Shown piece by piece: positions 31,717 to 44,500 of a DNA stretch of 64,000 nt. The DNA comes from Oegoconia quadripuncta (Eukaryota; Arthropoda; Insecta; Lepidoptera; Autostichidae). The notes beneath the pieces are model-generated. The model had not been told where the DNA came from. It ran no database searches and worked only from the letters and a program-made list of their open reading frames with translations. The position numbers were made by a program, and so were the translations under genes. The stretch lies in NCBI GenBank assembly GCA_949316235.1, contig OX438741.1, positions 41,956,567 through 42,020,566 on the forward strand, given 5' to 3'. Numbering within the stretch: position 1 is the first letter of the stretch; every line of letters begins with the position of its first letter.

Positions 31717-32795
31717 AATTTAATTTAGTTTCAATGCTCCTTTTCGAAAATGTTTTCTACTAATATTTTTTGTAAAGTTTCATTAGAATCGTTTCGAAAA
31801 TTTGGATTTAAGATACGGTGCAGCATAACCCCTCATATAACAATAGAATTTTTTTTATCTTCGTGAAAATATTTCTAAACTCTTTTTATCATTTCTTAGT
31901 TTGTAACTATTTGCCAACAGCCGAAACAGTGGTGATTTTAACTGACGGGCACAGGAAAAGAACTATGTTCTCACAGGTATTTCTCGGTTAAAGCATTAAA
32001 GAGCTGACGCGGCTGTTGAGTGTTCTTAATGTCCCAAGTAAAACCGAACCTTATGTTAATCGAAATAGTCACTGTTTTGTTATTGTTTGTATAGGAAATC
32101 GAAAATTTTTGGATCGAATTCGACTATGGTTCATTGGGGAAAGTTGTTCGTCTGAGAATTACAAGAATTCAAATTGACTCCGTATTGTTAAGGTTTTCCT
32201 GTGGGTGTGGAAATAAATAATAAAAATATGTATTGTTTAATCTTTGTAAAAATGTAACAAAGCTTGTCGTCTGACCTTCGATCTGGGAATATAATCGAAA
32301 TTTGAAACCAATTGTGAGTCTTCAGTGCACAGTATAACATTAGCATTTAACCTCGGCATCACTCGCGCGTGTACGGCGCGGACGGTAAGTGAAATTACTC
32401 GTGACTTAATGTTCTGCTACATAAGGCTCATAATCGATCGTCCACCCCTGGAACAGGTGCGCGTGTCCCGCTCACACTACGGACGTCCTAAATAGTTCGA
32501 TAAACTCTCCGATTCGATCAATCTGTACCTGTTTTTCTCTAACATTATAAGTTAAAATGAAATAGACATACAAGTTTAAGACTCGAACAATTTATGCGAA
32601 GTACCCTTCAAATAGAATCATAGCTGTGATTTAAAATATTTTGGACCCTGTATTGGAGCTACTACTGAGTGAAAATAGAGAATGTGAAGTAATTGAACCG
32701 CGCCACTTCTTCCTGTGATAATAAGATGTATTAAGTACAATCGGGTTATTATGAACTGGGATGATTGAAGATAGGACTATACATGTGTTTACATA
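31717..32795. other. Intergenic, mostly unrecognised
   Basis: A GC-rich patch near 32350-32395 ends GGACG|GTAAGT and looks like an exon edge, but I cannot attach it to a gene. Confidence 0.35.
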
Positions 32796-33134
32796 AGCGC
32801 ATACTATTATTCATAAATCAATCTCAATCGAAGTCTTGAGGCTGTATCAACCGAGATGCGTCTGAAGCAGTTGACGCTATCTCAAGCTCCGTGCTAATTT
32901 ATAAACCAATCTTGAGGTCTACTCAGCTGAGATCACTTCTCAAGTATTCGCCTCAGCGGCGAATGAATGATAGTCTTGAGTTTCGTTTATTAATATGCGC
33001 ACCTCTTAAGTGAGTACTGCTTGAGTATGCACGTGCTTTTCAGGTCTCAAGTTAGGTTTATTAATCAACACGTTTACTTGAGACCGGTCACAAGACTGTT
33101 CTCAATCTTGAGAATGGTTTATTAATACGTGCCT
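32796..33134. mobile_element. CTTGAG-type MITE, copy 2, decayed left end
   Basis: Same internal order as the copies at 3628 and 40086. The left terminal repeat is mutated and the right end reads ATTAATACGTGCC|TTA. Confidence 0.8.
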
Positions 33135-33401
33135 TAGTCCTAACTCTAATGATCTTTATTTAATCAAACATATGTGGGATAAGTATCGATTGCCTACTTT
33201 ATATACGAGTATACTACTTACAAGTCGTGGGGCCGCAAGCACGTTGACTATAATAAAAAAAAATATAAATAATAACCACTCTTTTAAAAGGACACCCTAC
33301 GAAATAACAGTCGACAATTCCTCCACCCATGTAAATAATTATATGGTATATCAAAAACAAAGCCTTCACTGGGAAAAACAAGAATAAGCTGTAATAGGTT
33401 T

Positions 33402-33601
33402 ACCCTCTCATTCATAAAAATCTACAAACGCTTTATAAGCCTGTTTTAGTTAACGTATATTTTGTCACTTTCTTTCATTACAACATTTTCTTATGAACGA
33501 CAGAGACAAAACATACTTTAACTAAAACCGTTAGTACTATTATCTATTCTGTGCTAAAACAGGCTTATAAAGCGTTTGTAGATTTTTATGAATAAGGCGG
33601 T
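33402..33601. mobile_element. MITE with perfect 39-bp inverted arms
   Basis: 33411-33449 and 33554-33592 are exact reverse complements (starting TTCATAAAAATCTACAAACG). Weaker complementarity extends both outward and inward. Flanks are TTA on both sides, a 3-bp target duplication of the PIF/Harbinger kind. Confidence 0.85.
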
Positions 33602-33860
33602 TAGATTACGATACTTTAAAGTGCTGCAAACAGTTTTGTGCAGGTCAGATAACTTATAATAATCGTTTAAAAACTACTTTCTGCGGCCACCGTGATCCTT
33701 TTTAAAGATTGTGAATAATCTGAGCAATCTGAGAGTGAATTATTTGCAGTGTTTTAAAACATCGGAAACCAAACCAAACTACAATTTGACGTTCTTGTTT
33801 ATCTGAGTTATGTTTAATAATGTAGTTTATGAATCACCTTTTCTCGTACTTATGTAAGGT

Positions 33861-34238
33861 AGTATATCGGATGAGTGTTTTTACCATAAGGAAAAAATAG
33901 GGCATATTAGGTAAGTGAAATAGAACGTATTGGCATTGGTAGTTTTTTTTTTCTTCAACACCATAATATATAATATAATCAAACGTTGTGGCATTTGACG
34001 GTCGCGTTTGTAGCCTATTGCACATAATTAAATAAATTAAAACAACTTGGAGAAAATATGAGTTCCAATTAAAATTCGCATGATAGGAATCCTAGGAATC
34101 CCGCCAGTTGCATATCAATCTCCGCAAGGCGCGTGGGTTTGATAAAAAAAATTAAACTACCTATGCCAATAACTTCTATTTCACTTAACTAATATGCCTT
34201 ATTTTTTCCTTACGGTAAAAAAACTCATCCGGTATACC
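33861..34238. mobile_element. Fold-back element with ~83-bp arms
   Basis: Arms 33861-33942 and 34156-34238 are inverted copies with few differences (GGCATATTAGGTAAGTGAAA and its reverse). A single arm lies at 4978-5062. Confidence 0.8.
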
Positions 34239-34650
34239 TATAATATATACATTTAAGTGGACTGACATTAAACGACTGTCGTCTAAGCAACTTATCTTCA
34301 TATTTTGTGTTGCTCCATGTCCCCACACCTCAGGACAGTGTTTAACAGTGTTTATGAGATGTATATTATTTACTTGTGTTGCAGCATTGTCGATTGTCAT
34401 TTCATAGGCTCCCTTAAAGATCAATAACAAACTTTATTTTGGCAAAATAGTTAACTTAGGACGATAAAGTAACTAACACAAGAAGAATTTACGCGATTCA
34501 GTTACTTAAATAACACTACTCAATAGCAATTATTGTGCTCCTGGAACACAATTGGTCGCTAAATTCGACGATTTAATCCTAGGTCTTAACTCTCATAAAT
34601 AACACAAAATATTTTGACACCACGAGAGTCAACGCTTAGGCCTCGTTCAT

Positions 34651-34927
34651 AGCCCAATCAACAAGGATTTTTCTTATTTGTTAAACATAAAAATAATTCC
34701 CCCGTCAGTGAAATTTTGTAGTGTGATAAAGTGATGTACCTATATAATATAATGGTCGATAAATTTATCTATACTACTAAGTAGACAAATATTTTTTTTT
34801 TTTCTATTCTATATTATGGGGTAAAGTTTTGGGGTATTTTAATGGATCTCGTCCTGTGTAACTACTATGTAATACTACAAACTTTCACTGATCGAGGAAT
34901 TAATGTAAAAGTCCACCTCCTCGAGAT
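34651..34927. mobile_element. MITE of the CCAATCAACAA type
   Basis: AGCCCAATCAACAAGGATTT at the left. CAAACTTTCACTGATCGAGG and CCACCTCCTCGAGATTG at the right. Confidence 0.65.
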
Positions 34928-35027
34928 TGCATACAGGGAGAACACTGCGCGTCACGCGAACTCTCCATTAGGAAGAGGTGACGTCACATGCACAAATACC
35001 ATAAGCACTCTGCCACGAATTCTGTAA

Positions 35028-35262
35028 CCGATTACGAAATGAGAAATCTTTATAACCCTTAGGAAGTTCAATTACCAAATGAGGCGGAAGCATTCTTTAA
35101 CCAATTCCAATTTTGATTACCAAATGGGTTCAGAGGAATTCCCAATTGGTAACCACAAGCTACCACGTTAAACCGAAGGATTTCCCATTTCGTAGCCGGT
35201 TACAAAATGGAAAATCATTTACCATTTAGTAGCCAGGAAATTTAGTTACCAAATGGGATGGA
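35028..35262. mobile_element. TACCAAATGG-type iterated element
   Basis: About seven copies of TTACCAAATGG-like words and their reverse occur in ~230 bases, just downstream of the Ph-like stop codon. Possibly a MITE; outer ends are unclear. Confidence 0.5.
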
Positions 35263-35394
35263 AGGGCATGAACACGGTTATACATAATGGTTGAATTTAC
35301 GGCAGAACATGCCGCGTCTCCAACGTGGACTGACGCTTAGAAAGATCTCATCTGATCTAACCTACCCTTACCAACGTAAACATCCATAGTCACT

Positions 35395-35568
35395 TCAACT
35401 TTTAACAAATGTATAAATGATGTCAGCATGCTCTTCACTGATCCCGATGGTGACTAGCTGAGGCTTCGACACGAGGAACAGAGATTCCCCGTCGATCTCG
35501 TGCTCTTGTAGCAGCTGTATTGTTTCTGTCCAACTGTATTTTGACAGGTGTGACGAGAGATCCTCCAC
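35395..35568 (-). CDS. Ph-like exon 6 (SAM domain and stop)
   Basis: The acceptor is ACATTTCAG|GTGGAG and the stop TGA. It encodes VEDLSSHLSKYSW, EHEIDGESLFLV and IGISEEHADIIYTF, the five-helix SAM fold with the conserved EIDG turn. Confidence 0.92.
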   Translation of the reverse strand: MEDLSSHLSKYSWTETIQLLQEHEIDGESLFLVSKPQLVTIGISEEHADIIYTFVKS

Positions 35569-38500
35569 CTGAAATGTAATAAATCATATAACAAACCAAA
35601 TCAAAAATGCTTTATTTTGTAGGTACAAGGGTACACTTAAAATAGTCAGATTTTTCATTTTATAAGCTACTACTTCTTCAAAAGGCAATTTTCCCCTGAG
35701 AAGAACAAACAAGAAACTCGAGAGGTTGCTCTTTTAGGCACAATAATATTTCATTATTAATTGTGAAATAGCCTGGTTATGCGAACGAGCTGGTTATGTC
35801 CATGAATGCTTATCATCTAAATAATCTGATATTTTATAACATGCTTTCTTAATAAGTTTCTGTTTTATAGTATCTTTAAATTTATTGAAAGGAAGATTTT
35901 GTATATCAACAGGAACCTTATTGAAAAAGCGTATACCTACATAACCCTTTGAATTAATTACTGATTTTGCGGAGGCGACTTATGTGACCTGCAAGTTTAT
36001 CCTTATTTCTTGTATTGACATCATGTTTTTTACTATTTTTCCTAAATAATGCTATATTTTTTTGACATCGACATTTTGACAAAACATCGTGAGGAAACCT
36101 GCATGCCTGAGAAATAAAAATTCAATGGCATGTGAAATCCCCAACCCGCATTGGGCCAGCGTGGTGGATAACGGCCCATACTCCCTCATTATACAAGGGA
36201 AGGCATTTATCCCTGCAGTGGGATGTTTACGGGCTGATGATGATTCTATGGCAAAGGCCACCTGGTGGCTGGAATGCACAACTTAGCTAAATCGTAACGC
36301 TCGATTTAGATTTTATCTACTAAAAGTTTGACAACCGATTGGTGTAGTGGATAGTGACCCGGTCAGCGAAACCAACGGTTGCGGGTTCGAATCCCGCGAG
36401 GGGTAAATGTTTGTGTGACGAATACGAACATTTATTCCAGAGTCATGGATGTTAATATAAATATGTATGTTTATCCGTTATAATATAATCCGTTAAGCTT
36501 TGTTAAGTTTGTGGGATTAGCGGCCGTATTAAAAATCGATCGAGATCGCGTCTTAGTCTAAATATTATTTTTGTTGATACTGTTTCAATATACAATATGT
36601 TTCAATATTCAATCAAGACCGTACTTCCGAAATCTTATTGTAAAAGCGTATACAATTACTGACCTTATGTAGTCGAGTTGAGCGTATACAAACAAAGAAA
36701 CAAATGATTGGTGTAAGAGTCCGAAATATTTATTTATTATTAACAAAAAAAAGAAATACGTACCGTCCAAGCCTTCACTATCGCCTGCGTGAGATCATCG
36801 AAAGGATTTGCTGGAAGAAAAGAAATGTTAAATTCGTTTATTATTCCCTTTCGCACGTGCAAATATAATCGTCAAGTATCGCGGCGCGTCGCCGGTAATC
36901 TTTGCGAAAAACGTTTACAAATACTCTTTTACTGGGGGTATTTGTAATCTGTGGAATGTAATAGCTACGGGAATATATTATCTATGGATATGGCTTTTTG
37001 GCGGGAACTCGGCGAGTGAAGTTGCATTTTTGTTTATAATTCTTCTAATTTGTGCATTCTAACTTTGGAAGCTTAATAATGGCAGAATATTGTGCAGCAA
37101 ACGTTAGTTATGGTGTACAAGTGAAGGGAAGTGTAAATTAAAGTGCGTAACGGAACTTTCGGATTCCCACAAGAAGCCGCCAAAAACTTTTGTAAAGCAA
37201 TCTGCCACTTTACTGAAGAATGACTTGACCGTGACTAGACTCTGTATACGCCAAGTATACGACGAATTACTTGTTTTGACTGAGACTGACTTACAAACTG
37301 AAGAAATAAGAGAAATAAGACATGGCTGTTATGGGCTAGATCCCTTTGCCTTCTCCTAGAGAGAATAAAACGAAAAAAAAATCTATGGATATAATGACTG
37401 AACACTGCTTCTTCTTATCGAATCGATGGCAAAAATATCAAATTCTCGAGGACCAGAACACTGCTACAGCTCTAATGTTAAAATAAGAAAAATGTTATGA
37501 GTTGTAATGTGTAGGTGTGTAGAGCGACACCTACACATTACAACTCATAACGCCAAGTATACGACGAATTACTTGTTTTGACTGAGACTGACTTACAAAC
37601 TGAAGAAATAAGAGAAATAAGACATGGCTGTTATGGGCTAGATCCCTTTGCCTTCTCCTAGAGAGAATAAAACGAAAAAAAAACTCTATGGATATAATGA
37701 CTGAACACTGCTTCTTCTTTGCGAATCGATGGCAAAAATATCAAATTCTCGAGGACAACACTGCTACAGCTCTAATGTTAAAATAAGAAAAATTTTACGA
37801 GTTGTAATGTGTAGGTGTCGCTCTACAGCCACGATATAATTGGTATTTTTTACGGAAATTATTTCTTGATTTATACGAAAATTTATTTCTTGTTTTTCTT
37901 AAATAACGGGTAATTCAAGAAATTATTAGCGCTAATAAAAACAATAGTTGGAATTCTATGCCACAACATTGTTTGCGCAATATACTTACTTAGTATTAGA
38001 TACATTAGTAGATAGATAGATAGATAAAGCGTTTATTTGCATATTACAGAAACACATACAAATATATTCGACGCAACAATTATTCTGCTTGGTGTTATTC
38101 TTACAAAATGTAGGCAAATCAAATCAAATCAAGAATGCTTTATTTTGTAGGTATACAGGGTACACTTAAAATTGACAGATTTTACATTTATAAAGCTACT
38201 GCTTGTTCAAAAGGCAATTTTCCCCTGAGAAGAACAAGCAAGAAACTCGAGAGGTCGCTCTTTAAAAAAAAAGGCTTTTATATTACAAAATTATTAATTA
38301 TTATTTTATATCATAATATTTCATTATTAATTGGGAAATAGCCTGGTTATGCGAACGGGTTGGTTAAGTCCATGATTGTTTATCATCTAAATAATCTGAT
38401 ATTTTATAATATGCTTTCTTAATAAGTTTCTGTTTTATAGTATCTTTAAATTTATTGAAAGGAAGATTTTGTATATCAACAGGAACTTTATTGAAAAAAC

Positions 38501-41500
38501 GTATACCTACATAAGCCTTTGATTGAATTACTGACTTTGCGGAGGCTTATTTCACAGTAATAAAAATAACAAAAATTAAGTACAACTGTTACAACTTATA
38601 ATAGAGTTTTAGGTGTATCTGTACCACAAAATGGGCCATCGCTCAGTGTGGATCCTCGCCTATAGCGGTAAGACACTGATTTTTAGCTAGTGCCCTGCGA
38701 GAGAATGCGAGGGTAGGGACTAGTGCAAACATTTTCAATAACAACCATAAGTGTGTATTCTATAAAGATCATGTTGTACGGTGGTGTATAGCAATTGTAT
38801 GGATCATAATGATACTCGTTTAAAATAATAATTGTCAAAAGTGGGCTTAACATAATTAATTAAAACCCACAACGCGAACGAATCAAGATGTCTGTGAGCA
38901 GCTACCGCTAAGCTATTCGAAATGTTGCAAATGCTTTCGGAATATTCATCATTTGTATTTCTAGCAGCTTTAATTCGCTTCTTAAAAGAAAATTTAGATG
39001 TAAAATAGTAAATACACGACAATACAATTTGTGACAAAAAATCTGGTGTAGCATAATGTCAAAGTCAAAAATGCTTTATTTTTTAAATGCTTTATTATTA
39101 AGACGACCTGTTTGGTGTAGTGGTTAGCAACTCTGGCCACTATACGAAAAGATTGCGGGTTCGAATCCCGCTAGGGGCATATGTTTGTGTGATGAATATG
39201 GATATTTGTACCCGAGTTATGGATGTTTCATTTATAATAAGTAGATATATTTATTTACAAAAAAAATGTATTCATGTAGTAGGTATATCAACCATCTGGT
39301 ATCCACAGCACAAGCCTATAGTTGCTTACTGTGAACTAGATGGCGCTGTGTGTATGTCTGAAGATATTTATTATTTATTTATTTTGTAGGTATGTACACA
39401 GAGTACACTTAAAATAGTCAATGTTACATAGTAAATTTAACATTTTTTAAGCTACTGCTTGTTCAAAATGCAATTTTCCCCTGAGAAGAACAAGCAAGAA
39501 ACTCGAAGAGTTGCTTTTTTAAAATCAGGCTTTGATTTTACATAAAGGTTTTTATATTACAAAAAGGTTTCTATATTTCATTATTAATTGTGAAATAGCC
39601 TGGCATGCGAACGATCTGATTATGTCCAGGGATGATTATCATCTAAATAGTCTGATATTTTATAATATGCTTTGTTAATAAGTTTCTGTTTTATAGTATC
39701 ATTAAATTTATTGAAAGGAAGATTTTGTATATCAACTGGAACCTTGTTGCGAGAGCGTATACATAACCCTTTGAATGAATTACTGACTTTGCGGAGGCGA
39801 CTTATGTGACCTGCAAGTTTATCTTTATTTCTTGTATTGACTATTTATTTATCACTATTTTTTGTAAATGATACCTACTATATTTTTTTTGACATACCTA
39901 CATTAGATTTTCAAAAAATTACTGTGACGAAAAGGTTAGAATGTTATACAATGCTGACAAAGATTGCTGTTTAGCGCTGGGTTTCAACCAGATCTCGTTT
40001 TTGAGTTTACTAGCTTACTTGAAAATTTTGAAAACCTCCGAGAAAAGAAGCGATATATCTTCTAGATAAACCCACCCGTGTTTAAGGCCCGTATTAATAA
40101 ACCAATCTCAATACAAGTGTTGAGGCTGTATCAACCGAGATGCTTCTTAAGCAGTTGACGCTATCTTAAGCTCCGTGCTAATTTATAAACCAATCTTGAC
40201 GTCTACTCAGTCAGCTGAGATCACTTCTCAAGTATTCGCCTCAGCGGCGAATGAATGATAGTCTTGAGTTTCGTTTATTAATACACGCACCTCTCAAGTG
40301 AGTACTGCTTGAGTATGCACATGCTTTTCAGGTCTCAAGTTAGGTTTATTAATCAACACGTTTACTTGAGACCGGTCACAAAGACTGTTCTCAATCTGGA
40401 GAATGGTTTATTAATACGGGCCTAAGAGGGTTTATTACATTACATCCAGTGGCGTCCTCATTGCATAAATTAAGAATTTTTTTTTTATCTAACTTATATT
40501 ATAAATGCGACAGTTTGGATGTTTCTTTGTTGCTCAATTACGGCGAAACGGATGAACGAATTCGGACGAAATTTGGTATATAGGTAGAACATTCCCTGGA
40601 TTAAGACATAGGATATTTTTATCCCGATAAAACGAGTAGTTCCCGCGGGATAAACAATTTTCCGCGTTAAAGTTACTCTACGCAGAAGCCGCGGACGGAA
40701 AGCTTGTACAGCATAAATCACAATTATTGCTCTGACCTACAGTCGAATAGGCTAGAAGTTATTATTTTTTTTTTAATTAAAAACTGGTTTCGCGTTTGAC
40801 TACAATCTCACCTGATGGAAAGCGACGATGTAGCCGAAGATGTATCACGCGCACGCTCTAAACTAGAAGATCCCAAGGTTGTAAGTGTCGGGAAAAACCG
40901 ACAAAATAAATAAATAAACCCTAAAAATAGCTTTAATTGGGTTTATTGCCGAGAATATCAAATTATTAATAGAAACGGCCACTTTTTTTTTTAAATCGTG
41001 AATTCTGGAAAATAACCCCCATCAAAGCTATTTTTTAAGCCACTGATTTGTTTTGTTTATTCTGTCATAGAGGAATAACAGATTCTGTATTTAAAAAGAA
41101 ATCTTAAACTTCAAGCATTTATTTCAATGTGAAATACTTACACGATGTCATTTGTTTGAGATAATTTATTTATTGAAAAACAGTAACAAGTAAAGAGATG
41201 GAATTTAAATATAAATTAAAACAAATGTAAAAAATTGAGACCGCGTGGCAAGGTACCCAAAACGCTGGCAGCGTTTCGTCGTTGTACGCAGATACTTAAG
41301 CGTTGAGCGAGGAAACAACCAGCTCTCGGGTCACCAGTGACATCGACTAAGCGCTTTGAAATATTAAAGAAATTAAGATGGCCGGCCCGCAAGGACCTAA
41401 AGTTTCGACCCTGAAAAATTTGTTAAATGTTTGAAATTTACTGGTACCTAATAAAGGCTTATTGCATTTATCTGGTAGTATTAGGTCCTTACCTATGAAA

Positions 41501-44500
41501 TTGGCGTTTTGTATGAAGAATTTCATTAAGACTGTTTTCTTCATACAAACATTTTTGTTTTTTTTTTGGGAACGGCAAATCCATATTTAGCTAAACTTTG
41601 TGTGTATTATCGGATAACATTAAATTAATTATAGGCAGCGTAAATTTTTAAAAGTAATCGCTTTATAAAAGTTTCAGCGAATCTAAGGAATGATTATGGG
41701 AAGCACATGAAAAGAGCTCTGTTCAATTTTTTTTTTTATTATGTGATTTAGTCCGGAAATTAAAAAATATTTCATGTGGTACCTTGAAATAATATTCCAT
41801 TTTCCAAATAAAAAACTAATCTGGATATAGCTTTGAAAACCGCAGGAATTGGTACATATGATTAACGAAGAAAAAAAACTCCAATTTCATAGGGACAGAC
41901 CCAATATGTCCAAGCTACTACCGCTTCGGAAAGGGATATCATCTGTGGTAAAAGAAGAGGCGCAAGGCAAAGGGGCGGCGGCGCTGTTTCAATCGCTCGG
42001 CTGAATGAGTACCTACAAACGCGATATTACTACTCTTTTTGTAATTCATTGCTGATAATTGAGACGCCTCTTTTCTTTACACAATATTATTGATGGGACG
42101 CCTTTGTGTGCAGACCCTAAATCCATCCATTCCTATGAATAAATCTGCATTAACAAGAAAATTTTCTGTAATTGCGTTAAGACTCCGATCATGACGTTCT
42201 ATTTCCAGAATTACTCTCTCAGCCCATAAACATCCCGCTGGATATAGGCCTACCCTCGTATAATTAGGGAGTATGGGCCAGTCCACCACTCTGGCCCAAT
42301 GCGGGTTGGGGACCTCATGCCTTAGAATTTTTATTTCTCAGGCATGCCGGTTTCCTCACGATGTTTTCCTTCACTGTTTAAGAGCAGTCGGTTAAATGCA
42401 CATAAGTCAATCATCATATCAGCCGAAAGATGGCTTTGAGGACAGTTAAAAAGGGACAGCTTTATGTAACTTGCAAAGCGGCATCTCTTTCTAACTATGC
42501 TAAGAACTATGAGCAACATACTGAAATATACGCCTTAGTATAGATACTAATTAGTATAGGCTAGAGTCTAATCTCACCATTATCTTCAGTATCTGTATCA
42601 TCAGATTCTTCATCTTTCGGCTGGTCCTCATTCAGATGTAAATGCGTCAGATCTAATATTTTTCTATTATCTTTTAAATTCAACAACTCTTGCTTCTGAT
42701 CTTGATTTTGTTGATCCAGTTGAGTATTTGGGTGCAAAGTCCTTTCCTTTAAAGGTTTCCTTATCTGCAAAATAACCAACAGATATATTTAAAGACAAAC
42801 AGGATGATTATCTTGCATCTTTCGTAGGACTGCTGGAAGAAATTTCATTGTAGAAATAAGCAGAACCTGTTGTGTCGTCTCTATTATGTTGTATCTGTAT
42901 GTTTTTTTCTTGTGTGCAATAAATGATAAAATAAATAAATAAATGATTTTAGAGATAAGCTAGTGCCTTTTGTACATCCTGTATCTAATATGTATTTGAC
43001 TTTTATGTGTACTCGTGTGCATAGATATAGTAGTTTATAATATAATATAATAAAATTTAGGTTTATAAAATATTTAAATGTACCTTCCTTATTTAAACAA
43101 TAAAGCGTATTTGATTGATTGATTGATTTGATTTTTGGGATCATTTTGTCACTTTTATGCTTGCAGCGGAGAGAGATGATGAGTGAAGTGACGAGGATGG
43201 ATAAAATAAGGAATGAGTATGTAAAAATTTAAAAGTAGCACCCGTGACAGAAATTGAAAAGATATTGTTCGGCTTGGTATAGCCATGTTATGAGGAGGAT
43301 GAAACGCATGTTATTAAGAGAGTGATGAATATGAATGTCGATGGTTGGAACGGAAGAGGAAAATCACGGAAATAATGGAAGGATTGCGTGAAGGATGATA
43401 TGAATGAAAAAATATATCCTTGGACATATACAGACAGCGCCATCTAATTCCACACTAAGCAACTAGGCTTGTGTTATGGATACCAAATGGTTGATATACT
43501 ACACAGATACATTTTTTTTGTAAATAAATACATAGTTATATAAATGAAAAACATCCATAACTCGGGTACACATGTCCGTATTCATCATACAAACATATGC
43601 CCCTAGCGGGATTCGAACCCGCGACCTTTTGGTATAGCAGCAGAGGTTCTAACCACTACATCAAACAGGTCGTCAAATGAAAAGGGCATAAATAGGTCGT
43701 GACAGAGGAGAATGGAAGATACAGACGTACTGCGCAAACCCCAAATAAATTGAGACCAGGGCAAGAAGATTCATACATAAGACGACAGCATGGTGTAGTG
43801 GATAGTGACCCTGTCAGCGAAACCAACGGTTGCGGGTTCGAATCCCGCGAGCGGTAAATTTGTGTGATGAATACGAACATTTATTCCCGAGTCATGGATG
43901 TTTATGTAAATATTTATGTATGTTTATCCATTATCTAGTATCCATAGCACAAGCTTTGCTTAGTTTGGGACTAGATGATTGGTGTCAGTGTCCGAAATAT
44001 ATTTATTTATTTATATTTATAAACATTTAACCCCTAACGAAATTCGAAACCGCAACCTTTGATTTCGAAGACAGGGCTACCTACTACACCAATCGTGTCG
44101 CCGATATACACTAGATATACAAGATAGTATTTTGTAGAAATTAGATAGTATATCTAACTTGTCCTTGTAAGCTAATCACTCGATAGTCCTAACGATAGAG
44201 TCGTAAACACAAACAGAAGTAAATGCAACAATAATAATATATCTACTTAATTAAGTTTTTGCTGAATCGTGAAGAGGAAAGTTGTTTTGTAGGAACACAG
44301 GGTACATTTAAAATAGTTAGTTTTTATATTTGTTTACGCTACTGCTTGCGTTTTGATGCAATTTTCCCCTGAGAAGAACAATCAAGAAACTCAAACCGTT
44401 GCTCTTTTGAAAACAGGTTTTTTTACAATACATCATGCGAACGAGCTGGGGACCAATCGAGCTATTTTACAATTGTTTCATCGTTCGAACGAAACGTTTT

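Noticed and set aside
32350..32400. First exon of an unknown gene, GC-rich and ending GGACG|GTAAGT
   Set aside because: A single donor-like site without ATG, acceptor or downstream exon is not enough.
36840..37250. FCS zinc-finger exon for the Ph-like gene
   Set aside because: I read this and the rest of 36811-42577 and 42765-47169 on the minus strand for paired CxxC motifs. None is in frame; the sequence is repeats.
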